NCBI GenBank assembly: GCA_963768565.1
Contig: CAVYIO010000024.1
Span: 85,573 to 149,572 of the forward strand
Origin: JABDKH01 sp963768565
GTDB taxonomy: Bacteria > Bacteroidota > Rhodothermia > Rhodothermales > JABDKH01
Direction: 5' to 3'
Length of the DNA stretch: 64,000 bases
Shown piece by piece: positions 1 through 10,358 of this stretch. The notes under the pieces are model-generated. The model was not told where the DNA came from, did no database searches, and saw only the letters and a list, made by a program, of their open reading frames with translations. Both the position numbers and the translations under genes were made by a program. How positions within the stretch are numbered: the stretch's first letter is position 1; every line of letters starts with the position of its first letter.

Positions 1-1
1 G

Positions 2-2377
2 TCGCCGCCCGTCGGTGAGGAACCCGTGGTGTCACAGGCAGGCCCAGTGCGGACGGATTTCAGCGAGACCGCTTTCTTCCTGCCGGACCTGCGCACGGAC
101 GAGGATGGCACGATATCGTTCGCCTTCACCATACCCGAAGCGCTCACCCGCTGGCGGATGCTGGGTATCGCTCACACCACCGATTTGCGCGTGGGTAGAC
201 TTGAGGCGTTCACGGTCACGCGCAAAGATCTCATGATCACCGCCAATGCGCCGCGCTTCCTGCGCGAGGGTGACGACCTGCGTTTTGCCGCCAGCGTGCA
301 AAGTCTCGCAGAGGAATCGCTCAGTGGAACCGCCCGGTTGTCTCTCTTCGACGCCGTGACCATGCAGCCACTCGACCGCGAGTTCGCTAGCAACAATACC
401 GACCTCGAATTCACGTTGGCTCCGGGCCAGAGCCAGGGCTTGCGCTGGTCGATCAGCGTTCCGGAGGGCATTGATGCGATCGTCTATCGCGTGACGGCGG
501 ATGCCGGCAGTCAATCCGATGGCGAGCAGAAACCGCTGCCGGTCCTGACCAATCGCATGCTCGTTACAGAAAGCCTGCCGCTCCCCGTTCGGGGGCCCGG
601 GACATATCCGTTTACGTTCAAGCGACTCCGCGACAACCAGTCGGAAACGCTGCGTCATCATGCGCTGACACTCGAGTATTCTCCCAATCCTGTCTGGTAC
701 GCGGTACAGGCGTTGCCATACATGATGGATTTTCCTCACGAATGCTCAGAGCAGGTCTTCAGCAGATTGTACGCCAACAGTATCGCGGCGCACATCGTCG
801 AGCAAAACCCACGTATCCAGACCGTCTTTGACCGGTGGCGTGACCTGGAAGCCGGAGCGCTGCAGTCAAATCTGGAGAAGAACCAGGAGCTGAAGTCGCT
901 TGTCATCGAAGAGACGCCGTGGCTTCTTGCCGCTCAAGATGAATCGGAGCGCAAACGACGCATCGCGGTGCTTTTTGACTTCGCTCGTATGAGCAACGAA
1001 CGCGCAACCGCGATTCAGAAGCTTACAGGTGCCCAACATGGATCGGGTGCGTGGCCGTGGTTCAACGGGATGCGACCGAGTCGGCACATCACGCAGCATA
1101 TTGTGGCCGGTTTCGGACATCTCAATCGCCTGGGAATTTTTGATCCCGACAGTGACCCGGCAATGGGTCCGTCGCTTGCACGCGCGGTCGCGTATCTGGA
1201 TCGCGAAATCAAGGCCGACTACGACGAACTCCTGGAGCGAAAGGCAAACCTCAACGAGCGTCACCTGGGATGGCTGCAGATTCACTATCTCTACGCCCGC
1301 AGCTTTTTCGGACAGATGGAGATCCCCGAGGCCAGCCAGCCTGCCGTGACCTACTATCTCGAACAGGCGCGTCGTTTCTGGCTGCAGAACGAGATGTATG
1401 GACAGGGGATGATTGCGCTTGCTCTCCATCGATGGGGCGACACGAAAATACCCGGAGCGATCATGCGGTCGCTCGCAGAAACCGCCTCGCACTCCGACGA
1501 ACTCGGTATGTACTGGAAATACAACCGCGGCTATTTCTGGTACCAGGCGCCGATCGAAACGCAAGCCCTCATGGTGGAGGCCTTTGATGAGATCGATAAC
1601 AACAGCGCTGCCGTTGCTGATCTGCAGCTATGGCTTCTCAAGCAGAAGCAGACGCAGGACTGGAAGACAACAAAGGCGACGACCGAGGCCGTGTACGCAT
1701 TGCTGATGCGGGGGACGCAGCTGCTCGACGAGGATTCGCACGTAACGATCAGCGTCGGTGACGAGACCATCGACAGTCGATCCCGACCTGACGCCGAGGA
1801 GGGTACGGGTTACTTCACGACGTCATGGGAAGGCGACGAAATCAGCAGTGACATGGCTACGGTCGAGGTGACCAAAGTCGGACCGGGTCCGGCGTGGGGC
1901 GCGCTGTACTGGCAGTACTTCGAACAGCTCGATCGAATCACTCCGGCGGAGACCCCTTTGAGTATTGAGAAGAAGCTGTTTCGTGAGGAGTCGTCGAACG
2001 CAGGACCGGTTTTGAGGCCGCTGGATCAGATCGATGATCTCGCAACGGGCGACAAGATCGTGGTTCGGGTCATCATCCGCGTGGATCGCGACATGGAGTA
2101 CGTTCACTTGAAGGATATGCGCGGAGCAGGTCTCGAGCCCATCAATGTTCTGTCCGGGTATCGTTATAAGGGAGGCCTGGGTTACTACGAGAGCACGCGA
2201 GATGCGGCGACCCATTTCTTCATCGGCTATCTCCCGAAAGGAACGTATGTTTTCGAGTATCCGCTGCGTGTCAATCTCGCCGGCGACTTCTCGAACGGCA
2301 TCACGTCGATACAGTCGATGTATGCCCCTGAATTCACGTCACACTCTGAAGGCGTGCGGGTGCAGGTCGTGGATTGA
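2..2377 (+). CDS. Alpha-2-macroglobulin family protein, C-terminal part (5' truncated by window edge)
   Basis: The reading frame is open to the left edge, so only the last ~790 residues of a much larger protein are visible. The opening segment (VRTDFSETAFFLPDLRTDE, then FTIPEALTRWRMLGIAHT) matches the bait-region-to-MG junction typical of bacterial alpha-2-macroglobulins, which are periplasmic broad-range protease traps. The motif HECSEQVFSRLYAN, with Cys encoded at 743-745, fits the CxEQ thioester signature of the thioester domain, so covalent trapping should be possible. The helical toroid of that domain continues to about 1700, and a beta-rich receptor-binding-like region follows to the TGA at 2375. 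It is followed 54 bases later by dinB on the same strand. Family assignment is secure; the N-terminal domains and the start lie outside the window. Confidence 0.9.
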   Translation, partial: SPPVGEEPVVSQAGPVRTDFSETAFFLPDLRTDEDGTISFAFTIPEALTRWRMLGIAHTTDLRVGRLEAFTVTRKDLMITANAPRFLREGDDLRFAASVQSLAEESLSGTARLSLFDAVTMQPLDREFASNNTDLEFTLAPGQSQGLRWSISVPEGIDAIVYRVTADAGSQSDGEQKPLPVLTNRMLVTESLPLPVRGPGTYPFTFKRLRDNQSETLRHHALTLEYSPNPVWYAVQALPYMMDFPHECSEQVFSRLYANSIAAHIVEQNPRIQTVFDRWRDLEAGALQSNLEKNQELKSLVIEETPWLLAAQDESERKRRIAVLFDFARMSNERATAIQKLTGAQHGSGAWPWFNGMRPSRHITQHIVAGFGHLNRLGIFDPDSDPAMGPSLARAVAYLDREIKADYDELLERKANLNERHLGWLQIHYLYARSFFGQMEIPEASQPAVTYYLEQARRFWLQNEMYGQGMIALALHRWGDTKIPGAIMRSLAETASHSDELGMYWKYNRGYFWYQAPIETQALMVEAFDEIDNNSAAVADLQLWLLKQKQTQDWKTTKATTEAVYALLMRGTQLLDEDSHVTISVGDETIDSRSRPDAEEGTGYFTTSWEGDEISSDMATVEVTKVGPGPAWGALYWQYFEQLDRITPAETPLSIEKKLFREESSNAGPVLRPLDQIDDLATGDKIVVRVIIRVDRDMEYVHLKDMRGAGLEPINVLSGYRYKGGLGYYESTRDAATHFFIGYLPKGTYVFEYPLRVNLAGDFSNGITSIQSMYAPEFTSHSEGVRVQVVD

Positions 2378-2431
2378 TCGAAGGACGCAGCGGTGCGATG
2401 TTGAACAGCGACTGCGGTGACGAGCGCTCCG

Positions 2432-3475
<1,044 letters not shown>

Positions 3476-3490
<15 letters not shown>

Positions 3491-3994
3491 ACCGGACCAC
3501 ATCGCGTACTGAGGAAGGATGATGAGGATCAGAAAGACGATAGCACCGAGGATAGCGAACACGGTGCCGACTGCCTGGTCGAACTCAAGTAGTCCCAGGC
3601 GGCCGAGCAGATAGTGCCAGTCGTGTCCGGACTTGTTTCCGCCGAGCAGCGGCAGTTGACGGGTCCGCGCGTCGGACGCATACACCGCAATGTTAAGCAG
3701 GTTGTGTCCCAGCCAGAACAACGCGATCTGTGTACCGGTACGGTAGCCGTGTGCGAAGAAGTGCCAGATGAGCAGGCCGGGAAGAACGATCTGCATGATC
3801 GTTCCGCCCAGGACACGGATGAACTGCCCGAAGAATCCGAAGAAGAAATGGCCGGCCTCGTGGATCAGCAGGTCGGCGTTATCCATGAACGTCGACGTCG
3901 GGTAGAAGAATACGAAGTAGGCACAGATCGGCAACATGATCGCGGAGAGCCACCAGGTACCGAGGTAGTCCTTTATCGTCGTTTTGTCTATCAC
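3476..3994 (-). CDS. Multi-pass membrane protein with HEAGH motif
   Basis: This 172-residue protein has about four hydrophobic segments: near residues 15-32, 55-75, 85-105 and 145-165. The second begins right after HEAGHFFFGFFGQFIRVLGG. The HExxH sequence at the start of a membrane helix resembles the zinc site of intramembrane M50 metallopeptidases. The protein is short, however, and I do not recognise the second-helix NPDG-type Asp ligand, so protease activity is only a possibility. The C-terminus ends in a charged GSEES tail that overlaps the end of dinB on the opposite strand. Family and function are unassigned. Confidence 0.75.
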
Positions 3995-4147
3995 AGGCTG
4001 CTTTTTCCGTGGGCCTTAACTCACGTTATCGGTAAAGAGCACCAATGTCGTAAAACAGCGGCGTGTTTGAGTGTGCAGGCCTTCGTAACGTAGTGCGCGG
4101 GTATACTAACTCAATAGTCACACGTCTTCACGTTACACTCCGGGCAT

Positions 4148-5698
4148 ATGCCGAACAGGTCTGATCTCGATACGCCAGCGCTGGTGCTGGATCATATTCT
4201 CGGTTCGCGGCGCACCGAACGAAAGCCGCTGTCCGGTGATACGATAACAATCGGTTCCGAGCCCACTGTCGGGGTGTATCTCCCCTCGTCTGCGTTCCCG
4301 GGCGTGCGGCCGCTGCATGCCACGCTCACCCGGCAGGGAACGAGCTATGTGATTACGGCACATGAAGGTGCTCCGGTTCGCGTCAACGGTGAGGCGGTGG
4401 TTGCCCAGCTCCTCCACCACGGCGATGCCGTGCGTCTCGGTGACCGGAGCCCGGTTATGCGATTCAGGTCACTCGGTAGCGGATCGGCGACCCACAGGAG
4501 CATCGGTGACGTCATGCGAGACTGTCTGGACGGCGCGCGGCTCGAGCACGACCCGGGTCTGGCGCGCGTGGGTGCGCTTCTTCGCGACGCTCCGGCTCAG
4601 ATGCTCACGCAGACCTCACCGTTCGTGCGGCGTAGTCTGGCGATCGCGGTGGCCGTACTATTCGTTGCCGTCGCGTTCCTGGCCTATCGATCGTTCACCC
4701 TCGAGAAGAGACTCGAGGCGGCACAGGCAGGATATTTTGAGGGGATGGACCAGCTCGCTGCTCAGGCCGCAACCGGTGGCACCCTGACGGTCGAGGAACT
4801 GGAAGCGGTGGAGGCCCGGATTGACGAACGGCTGAACCTCCTCGAGGCTCGCTCTGAGGCGGGGGAGAGAATCATCTCGGAGGCGTCGCGATCCATTGTG
4901 CTCATCATGGGTTCGTACGGCTTTGCGCTGCCGGACGGGAGGCTCCTGCGAATCGTCGTTGCTCCCGACGGCATCCCGATCCATGACTCCGGAGGACACC
5001 CTCGCCTTTCTGTAGAGGGCGTCGGCCCCGTACTGGAAAGCCTCTTTACCGGCACCGCATTTGTCGCGACCGATGACGGACTGCTGCTCACAAATCGGCA
5101 TGTCGCGCTGCCGTGGGAGTTCAGTTCGGCTGCTCAGGAGGCGGTCGAGAGAGGTTTCGTCCCCGTGATGCATCGATTGGTCGGTTATCTGCCGGGCATT
5201 GCGGAGTCGTTCAACGTCGATCTCGTGACGGCCAGCGACGACGCCGATCTGGCCGTGTTGAGGTGCTCCGGTGTGACCGGTCGTGTTCCGTCGCTGCCAC
5301 TTAGCGATCGGGATTCGACGCCGGGCGAAAGCGTCTTCTTGCTGGGATACCCGACCGGGATTCGGGCGCTGCTGGCACGCTCGGATCAGGCAATGCTCGA
5401 CTCGCTTCGAAACGACCGCTCGCTGGACTTCTGGACCACGGCCGATCGGCTGTCGGAGTCCGGGCACATCGCTCCTCTGGCAACCAGAGGCATCGTAGGC
5501 CAGGTGACCAGGTCCAGCATCGTATATGACGCCGAAACCACCCATGGCGGAAGCGGAGGACCGGTCCTCGATCTGACCGGACATGTTCAGGCGATCAACG
5601 CGGCCGTCGTTACGGGTTTCGGTGGCTCAAACCTGGGCGTGCCGGCCGCACATGCTCGCAGTCTACTCTCATCCGTTGACCGATCGGGGTTGCCATGA
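4148..5698 (+). CDS. Membrane-anchored FHA domain / trypsin-like serine protease
   Basis: This 516-residue protein has three parts. Residues ~15-110 form an FHA-like domain (TITIGSEPTVGVYLPSS, PLHATL, VRVNGEAV). One transmembrane segment lies at ~160-180 (AIAVAVLFVAVAFLAYRSF) and is followed by a coiled-coil-like linker. Residues ~295-510 form a chymotrypsin-fold protease. The catalytic triad is visible as His318 (TNRHVALP), Asp367 (DDADLAVL) and Ser469 (THGGSGGPVLD). The topology suggests a cytoplasmic FHA and a periplasmic protease, so it could couple phospho-signalling to proteolysis. Oddly, the FHA consensus GR is GS here and the SxxH serine is Arg (RPLH), so phosphothreonine binding may be weakened. 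The gene overlaps the next one by 4 bases (ATGA), indicating translational coupling. Confidence 0.88.
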   Translation: MPNRSDLDTPALVLDHILGSRRTERKPLSGDTITIGSEPTVGVYLPSSAFPGVRPLHATLTRQGTSYVITAHEGAPVRVNGEAVVAQLLHHGDAVRLGDRSPVMRFRSLGSGSATHRSIGDVMRDCLDGARLEHDPGLARVGALLRDAPAQMLTQTSPFVRRSLAIAVAVLFVAVAFLAYRSFTLEKRLEAAQAGYFEGMDQLAAQAATGGTLTVEELEAVEARIDERLNLLEARSEAGERIISEASRSIVLIMGSYGFALPDGRLLRIVVAPDGIPIHDSGGHPRLSVEGVGPVLESLFTGTAFVATDDGLLLTNRHVALPWEFSSAAQEAVERGFVPVMHRLVGYLPGIAESFNVDLVTASDDADLAVLRCSGVTGRVPSLPLSDRDSTPGESVFLLGYPTGIRALLARSDQAMLDSLRNDRSLDFWTTADRLSESGHIAPLATRGIVGQVTRSSIVYDAETTHGGSGGPVLDLTGHVQAINAAVVTGFGGSNLGVPAAHARSLLSSVDRSGLP

Positions 5699-6585
5699 AC
5701 AGACGAACGCATTCAGGATTGTGGCTTCTTGCTTCCATCGTGTTGATGGCGTCCTGTTCATCGCGTCAGAGCGCTGACAACTTGCCGGAAGCCAGATCAC
5801 ACGTACTGATCACGTACAACGTTCGTGTTGACGTAGCCTCGGACGGTGAACATGCCTGGCCGTATCGGGCGGATCGCGTGGCGGCATTGCTCCGGTTTCA
5901 CCAGGCCGATATCGCGGGCCTGCAGGAGGCACAGAAGCATCAGATCGACGACCTGGCGGATCGTCTCCCGGAATATGACTGGTACGGTGTCGGCCGGGAC
6001 GACGGCGTTGAGGGTGGGGAGTTTGTGCCCGTTTTCTATCGACGAGACAGGTTTACGCCTGTCGATCGTGGTGCTTTCTGGCTGTCTTCTACGCCGGACT
6101 CCGTCGGATCCGTAGGCTGGGATGCCGCACTTCCCCGTGTCACGACGTGGGTGCTGATGGAGGACAATCGGGGTCAACGGTTCTATCTCTACAATACGCA
6201 CTTCGACCACCGGGGAGATACGGCTCGAGTGGAGTCGGCCAGGTTGCTGCGCCGGATCATCGAATCGAGAGAGTCCGCGGCGCCGGCGATTCTGATGGGG
6301 GATTTCAACGCACGCCCCGACGAGGAACCGTACGGAGTGATAACGGCATCGACAGGCGGCGCTACTGTACTGAGAGATCTGGCGGCGACGGTGACGGATC
6401 CGTATGGTCCGGATCTGACATTCGGCTCATTCGAGGTCGGCAAAGAAGAGGACGGCCGTATCGATTACATATTTGCGACGCCCGGTGTAAGCGTGATTCG
6501 TGTTGGCGTGCTCACGGACCAGTTGCGCGGCCATTATCCGTCGGATCATTTACCGGTGCTGGCGGAGATCAAGATGATGAAATAG
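5695..6585 (+). CDS. Endonuclease/exonuclease/phosphatase (EEP) family lipoprotein
   Basis: This 296-residue protein begins with a lipoprotein signal (WLLASIVLMASCSSRQ), so Cys21 is probably lipidated and the enzyme faces the periplasm or outer membrane. The EEP core is clear: LITYNVRVDV, DIAGLQEAQ (metal-binding Glu), LYNTHFDHRG, LMGDFNARPDEEPY, RIDYIFATPG and YPSDHLPVLAEI (catalytic His). Extracytoplasmic EEP proteins act on nucleic acids, phospholipids or sugar phosphates; the sequence does not say which. The start overlaps the stop of the FHA-protease gene, so the two are translationally coupled. A hairpin terminator follows directly. Confidence 0.92.
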   Translation: MNRRTHSGLWLLASIVLMASCSSRQSADNLPEARSHVLITYNVRVDVASDGEHAWPYRADRVAALLRFHQADIAGLQEAQKHQIDDLADRLPEYDWYGVGRDDGVEGGEFVPVFYRRDRFTPVDRGAFWLSSTPDSVGSVGWDAALPRVTTWVLMEDNRGQRFYLYNTHFDHRGDTARVESARLLRRIIESRESAAPAILMGDFNARPDEEPYGVITASTGGATVLRDLAATVTDPYGPDLTFGSFEVGKEEDGRIDYIFATPGVSVIRVGVLTDQLRGHYPSDHLPVLAEIKMMK

Positions 6586-6617
6586 AAAAAGCCGCGACGG
6601 CATGATCGCGGCTTTCT
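6586..6617. terminator. Bidirectional rho-independent terminator
   Basis: The sequence aaAAAGCCGCGAcggcatgaTCGCGGCTTTct forms a 10-bp stem with A-rich and T-rich flanks. It lies between the convergent EEP gene and the minus-strand gene ending at 6637, so it can serve both. Confidence 0.8.
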
Positions 6618-6636
6618 CTACCTCGTGTCCGCACTG

Positions 6637-7095
6637 TTACCGGTTTCTCTCATGTACATCGGCGAGAGCGGCCCTGGCCATCCGGTTCAGGCGCTCCGAG
6701 TTCGCGTGCCGCGTCAACGAATACGCTCGCTCGAGATATTTCTCGTTACCGATTGCATGTAGTGCGGCAAGAGCCATCATTCGAAAGCCCGCGTGCTGAT
6801 GATGTTCGTAGATCTCCATGAGCAGCGGCGCGGAGTCCGCCAGTTGCACACGGTCCGAATGGTTGGTGGCGAAATAGATCACGTTCTGCAGTGACACCTC
6901 GTCTACTTGCTCCACGGGCTTGTCGAGCGTGAGCGTGAGTTGGCTTTCGAGTGCTTTCCACCATGCGGGACTTCTGCGCTCAAGACCGTCCTCGATGTAC
7001 TGGTTGACGAGCGGTGGGTGGGAGGAGACGGGCACCTGCGCAGCAGAGATGCCCGGACCAGTGACCAACAGAAAAGCGGCAACAAATCGTTTCAT
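6637..7095 (-). CDS. Small secreted helical-repeat protein, unknown function
   Basis: The 152-residue product starts with a signal peptide (MKRFVAAFLLVTGPGISAAQ). The rest is alpha-helical and resembles HEAT/armadillo-type units, for example APLLMEIYEHHQHAGFRMM and LAALHAIGNEKYLERAYSL. The ATG at 7095 is chosen because AGAGGTG sits 7 bases upstream; the alternative GTG at 7104 lies inside that ribosome-binding site. No catalytic motif is visible and I do not recognise the family. It is convergent with the EEP gene. Confidence 0.75.
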   Translation of the reverse strand: MKRFVAAFLLVTGPGISAAQVPVSSHPPLVNQYIEDGLERRSPAWWKALESQLTLTLDKPVEQVDEVSLQNVIYFATNHSDRVQLADSAPLLMEIYEHHQHAGFRMMALAALHAIGNEKYLERAYSLTRHANSERLNRMARAALADVHERNR

Positions 7096-7454
7096 AATAA
7101 ACACCTCTATCTATCACTACAGGGGGACTGTCGTTTGCCTCCTGGAGTCGTTTTCTGATGTGGGGTTGAAAGTGAGTCCGTCGAGCCGGTGGGCCGACTG
7201 TGACTCGGTGGCGGCCGATACTAAGGCAAAATCTTCGATCGGTTTCAACCTGGAAGCGCTTCCCTAAGAATTATCTAATTTTGGAAGGGCTTTCATCGCG
7301 ATTTCTTAACATTACACGAGAGTAGTCTGGCAGTCCGCGAGCGAAAAGAGGCGCTGCGTGTCAGCAATCGTCGGGGTTTTGGCGCCTGCTAGTCCGGAGC
7401 GAACCATAAAACCGGTCTATCGCCCGCCCCATTATGTAACGCTGCTTGAACCTG
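7096..7454. other. Intergenic region between two minus-strand genes
   Basis: No convincing coding frame is present. It must contain the promoter of the gene starting at 7095. A 12-bp perfect palindrome, GGAAGCGCTTCC, lies at 7252-7263 and may be an operator or a chance palindrome. An A/T-rich patch (aagaattatctaattttgg) follows it. Confidence 0.5.
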
Positions 7455-8009
7455 TCAGTCACTCTTGCTCCGAGCGGCTCGCGTAAAAGGATGTTCTGTC
7501 GTCATCCGCGCAATGATGATGAGAGGAAAGATGATCCATGCGGCATTCGCGGCTACGACGATGAACGGATACGGCGCGGGATACGCTCCGAAGAACTCCT
7601 CACCAAGGATGATGGTGACGTTCGTGAGCATGACTGAGGCGTATACGACCGCCGGAATACGAATCCACTCCTTTCCGTTTGAAAAAGCGTAGATCCCGAC
7701 CATGTAGAACGGCCCAAAGAAAAGCGCGTCAATCCAGCTTGTCATCACCCACCACATGGGCCGCGCCATCAACAGTGGGTCGAAATTCCTGCCCCACCAG
7801 TGGGCGAGGTCGATAATCATCGCCGGCGGCCAGAACGGATACTCGAAATCACTCGTATCCTGGATCAGCAACTGCTCAAGATCGAACGTGTATGTGATGA
7901 ACACGAGGTTGAACCAGAAGAACCCCAGAATCAGGAAGTCGATCTTGCGTTCGACAAGGTGAAGGGTTTCTCTCGCGTCCGGACTTGTGCGATTAGCTCG
8001 GGAGTTCAA
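7455..8009 (-). CDS. EXPERA-domain (TMEM97/EBP-like) membrane protein
   Basis: This 184-residue four-helix membrane protein contains FLILGFFWFNLVFITYTFDLEQ, then WWVMTSWIDALFFGPFYMV, IYAFSNGKEWIRIPAVVYAS and a final helix around VVAANAAWIIFPLII. The pattern of buried acidic and aromatic residues (DLEQ, WIDALFFGPFY, GKEWIR) matches the EXPERA fold shared by emopamil-binding-protein sterol isomerases and TMEM97. No substrate can be inferred. The start appears to be a TTG at 8009, since no in-frame ATG precedes the first helix. It has no operon partner and is divergent from the lipoprotein gene at 8109. Confidence 0.75.
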   Translation of the reverse strand: MNSRANRTSPDARETLHLVERKIDFLILGFFWFNLVFITYTFDLEQLLIQDTSDFEYPFWPPAMIIDLAHWWGRNFDPLLMARPMWWVMTSWIDALFFGPFYMVGIYAFSNGKEWIRIPAVVYASVMLTNVTIILGEEFFGAYPAPYPFIVVAANAAWIIFPLIIIARMTTEHPFTRAARSKSD

Positions 8010-8108
8010 ATTATCGTGTTGGCGGTTGATGTGTTAGTTTCAATTCCGGTCGACACGCACGCTGCTGGCCGACACGAGTAGTTCTGCGAAACGGTACGAG
8101 AAAATACA

Positions 8109-8654
8109 ATGAGAATGTGGGATGCGAATGAGGGTGCTTTGCTCCGAGCAACCGTGCCGGTGCTTTTGTTCTCGCTCCTGTTCGCCGGAGCGCTTCTGTC
8201 CGGATGCGCGGAAGCGGACCGCCCGCCCCGCGAAGCTGAAGTGAGAGCATTGATCGAACGGGCCGAGGGGTTGGCGGAAGATCGCAACCTCGAGGAATTT
8301 CGCGAGCTCATCTCCGAAGAATACAGCGATTCGCGCGGCAACAACCGTGAGTCGGTTCTTCTGGTGTTGAACTACTATATGTCGGCGAATCGCTCGATTC
8401 ATCTTCTCACCCGCGTACCGCAGATCAACTTCGTCGACTCGACGCACGCTGACCTACTCGTTTTTGTCGCGATGGCGGGACGACCCATCACGGCGACGGA
8501 CCAACTGTCAGGTATGAACGCCGATCTGTACCACGTCTTCACGTCGGTCGTCGAGGAGGATGACGGTTGGAAGATTTCCGCGGCCCGCTGGGCCCGTGGA
8601 TGGGAAGCAGAGCTCGATGGCGGAACCGCGACCAACCCGCTCGACCGCCGCTAG
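8109..8654 (+). CDS. Lipoprotein with SnoaL/NTF2-like domain
   Basis: The 181-residue protein has a lipoprotein signal ending LLFAGALLSGCAEAD, with Cys34 as the probable lipidation site. The remainder resembles a nuclear-transport-factor-2-like fold: a helical start (REAEVRALIERAEGLAEDRNLEEFRELIS), then strands with alternating hydrophobics and a terminal VVEEDDGWKISAARW. NTF2-like lipoproteins of this type usually bind a small ligand, and none can be named here. The gene is divergent from the EXPERA gene and followed co-directionally by the ThuA-like gene. Confidence 0.75.
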   Translation: MRMWDANEGALLRATVPVLLFSLLFAGALLSGCAEADRPPREAEVRALIERAEGLAEDRNLEEFRELISEEYSDSRGNNRESVLLVLNYYMSANRSIHLLTRVPQINFVDSTHADLLVFVAMAGRPITATDQLSGMNADLYHVFTSVVEEDDGWKISAARWARGWEAELDGGTATNPLDRR

Positions 8655-8708
8655 TCCTGGATCACGCTCGTATTTTCGAGCTCGGCTTCAATGACTCGAA
8701 GGGGTAAA

Positions 8709-9470
8709 ATGGCCATGAATGAATCGGTGCGAGTTACAGTCTGGAACGAGTATCTGCATGAGTTGGAGAACGACGTAGTTCGGGCGATCTACCCGGACGG
8801 AATACATGCCGTACTCGCGGCGGGTATCGCTTCGCGTAGCGGCTTCACGTGTCGGACCGCGACACTGGAGGAGCCCGACCATGGACTCACAGAGACCGTG
8901 CTCGACAGTACCGATGTACTCGTATGGTGGGGTCACAAAGCGCACGACCGCGTTGCCGATGATGTAGTCGATCGTGTTTACCAGAGTGTGTTGGCCGGCA
9001 TGGGGCTGGTGGTGCTGCACTCGGGCCATTTTTCGAAGATCTTTCGCCGCTTGATGGGGACCAACTGCTCCCTGAAATGGAGAGAGGCCGGTGAAAAGGA
9101 GCGTATCTGGAACCTGGCCCCGGCTCATCCCATCATGGCGGGCATCGCCGATCATTTCGAACTGGATCGGGAAGAGATGTACGGGGAACGCTTTGACGTG
9201 CCGGAGCCGGAAGAGCTGCTTATGATTTCGTGGTTCCAGGGCGGCGAGGTGTTTAGATCCGGATGCACGTGGCGAAGGGGACACGGCCGCATTTTCTATT
9301 TCCGGCCCGGGCACGAAACGTATCCTACCTATCACGACGAGAACGTGCTGCGCATCATCGCCAATGGATGCAGTTGGGCGCGGCGACGGGTGTCGATTGA
9401 TACGCAGGATGCCCCGAATGCCGAGCCGCTGGAGGATGTACCCGATCAGGACAAAGATCCGATTCTGTGA
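8709..9470 (+). CDS. ThuA-like domain protein (trehalose-utilization family)
   Basis: The 253-residue cytoplasmic protein has the ThuA/glutamine-amidotransferase-like fold: VRVTVWNEYLHE at the start, DVLVWWGHKAHD, GLVVLHSGHFSKIFRRLMG, and HPIMAGIADHFELDREEMYGE, then GRIFYFRPGHETYPTYH near the end. ThuA proteins are tied to disaccharide catabolism in rhizobia, but most homologues are uncharacterised. The ATG at 8709 follows GAAGGGG closely; an ATG at 8715 and one at 8691 are also possible. It converges on the membrane gene at 9510. Confidence 0.9.
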   Translation: MAMNESVRVTVWNEYLHELENDVVRAIYPDGIHAVLAAGIASRSGFTCRTATLEEPDHGLTETVLDSTDVLVWWGHKAHDRVADDVVDRVYQSVLAGMGLVVLHSGHFSKIFRRLMGTNCSLKWREAGEKERIWNLAPAHPIMAGIADHFELDREEMYGERFDVPEPEELLMISWFQGGEVFRSGCTWRRGHGRIFYFRPGHETYPTYHDENVLRIIANGCSWARRRVSIDTQDAPNAEPLEDVPDQDKDPIL

Positions 9471-9509
9471 TCCCCATGCGGGGCCTGCTCAACGCCGGAA
9501 GTACAGCCC

Positions 9510-10358
9510 TCAGGCCGAGCGTACGAACTCCCGCCCGGTAGCGAAGCTCGACAGCACATACAGTTCGAGTCCGAAGGGTAGATAGCCCAGATATCCCGGC
9601 AGCGGCATCTCGAAGATGTACAGGAAGTCGACCCCCGGAGTGTAGTAGGTCCACTTCGGATACGAGTAATAATTCCAGAACTCCCAGAAGACGCCGCACA
9701 GGAGAGCGCCAAGGGCCAGTGACACGACCGGTCGCCAGTCACCGTGGTTCAGATATCGGAAGATTGAGGGGCGGCCAAGCCACTGGTTAACAGGTTCCAA
9801 CAGGAAGAACACGACGCCCCACACAAGCGGGTAGAAATATGTGGGCCATGCCCATACCAGCGCGGCTGAAAGGACTCCGAGGAAGATAAGGAGCAGCCTG
9901 AGAGACGGCGTGGATCGGATGACCGCCCTTTTGGGCAATGTGGATATCGACTTGAAGGACGCCACCAATTCCGTCGCTTCGAACACGGCGGGTATGACGG
10001 TGGAAAACGAGAGGGTTGCCAGGCCGAAGTATGCGAGGTCACTGAACTGCTCCCTCCCAACGTAGATCCAGTTGCCCGTCCTGAGATTGAACAGCTCGAA
10101 GAGCCACCACACGGGTGCCGAGACGACGAACAGCAGCGCAAAGTCCTTCCACGATCGCGTGATGATCGAGGTGCCTGTTCTTAGAAGCACTGCCGCATCG
10201 ACGACGAGAGCGAAGCCGATCCATAATGGGGCGAAGAGAAGGTGGGTCCGAAGGCCCGGCAGCAACCAGTTCGCCGGCCAGCAAACCGCGATCAGCACGA
10301 CACCGACCCAGCCGTGCACAGCCATTCGAGTCCACGCCATTTTGCGAAGTCGGCTCAT
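9510..10358 (-). CDS. Multi-pass membrane protein, unknown function
   Basis: The ~282-residue protein has roughly seven hydrophobic helices and aromatic-rich connecting loops (PVWWLFELFNLRTGNWIYVG, GVFWEFWNYYSYPKWTYY, EMPLPGYLGYLPFGLELY). The two W/E-rich motifs in loops look like a duplicated half, hinting at an internal repeat. I do not recognise the family. The ATG at 10358 (MSRLRKMAWTRM) is preferred to an upstream TTG at 10394. It lies downstream of transketolase on the same strand, with about 140 bases between them. Confidence 0.75.
   Translation of the reverse strand: MSRLRKMAWTRMAVHGWVGVVLIAVCWPANWLLPGLRTHLLFAPLWIGFALVVDAAVLLRTGTSIITRSWKDFALLFVVSAPVWWLFELFNLRTGNWIYVGREQFSDLAYFGLATLSFSTVIPAVFEATELVASFKSISTLPKRAVIRSTPSLRLLLIFLGVLSAALVWAWPTYFYPLVWGVVFFLLEPVNQWLGRPSIFRYLNHGDWRPVVSLALGALLCGVFWEFWNYYSYPKWTYYTPGVDFLYIFEMPLPGYLGYLPFGLELYVLSSFATGREFVRSA

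Noticed and set aside
7252..7263. GGAAGCGCTTCC palindrome as a defined operator
   Set aside because: A 12-bp palindrome alone in a non-coding gap is not sufficient evidence; recorded only as part of the intergenic feature.
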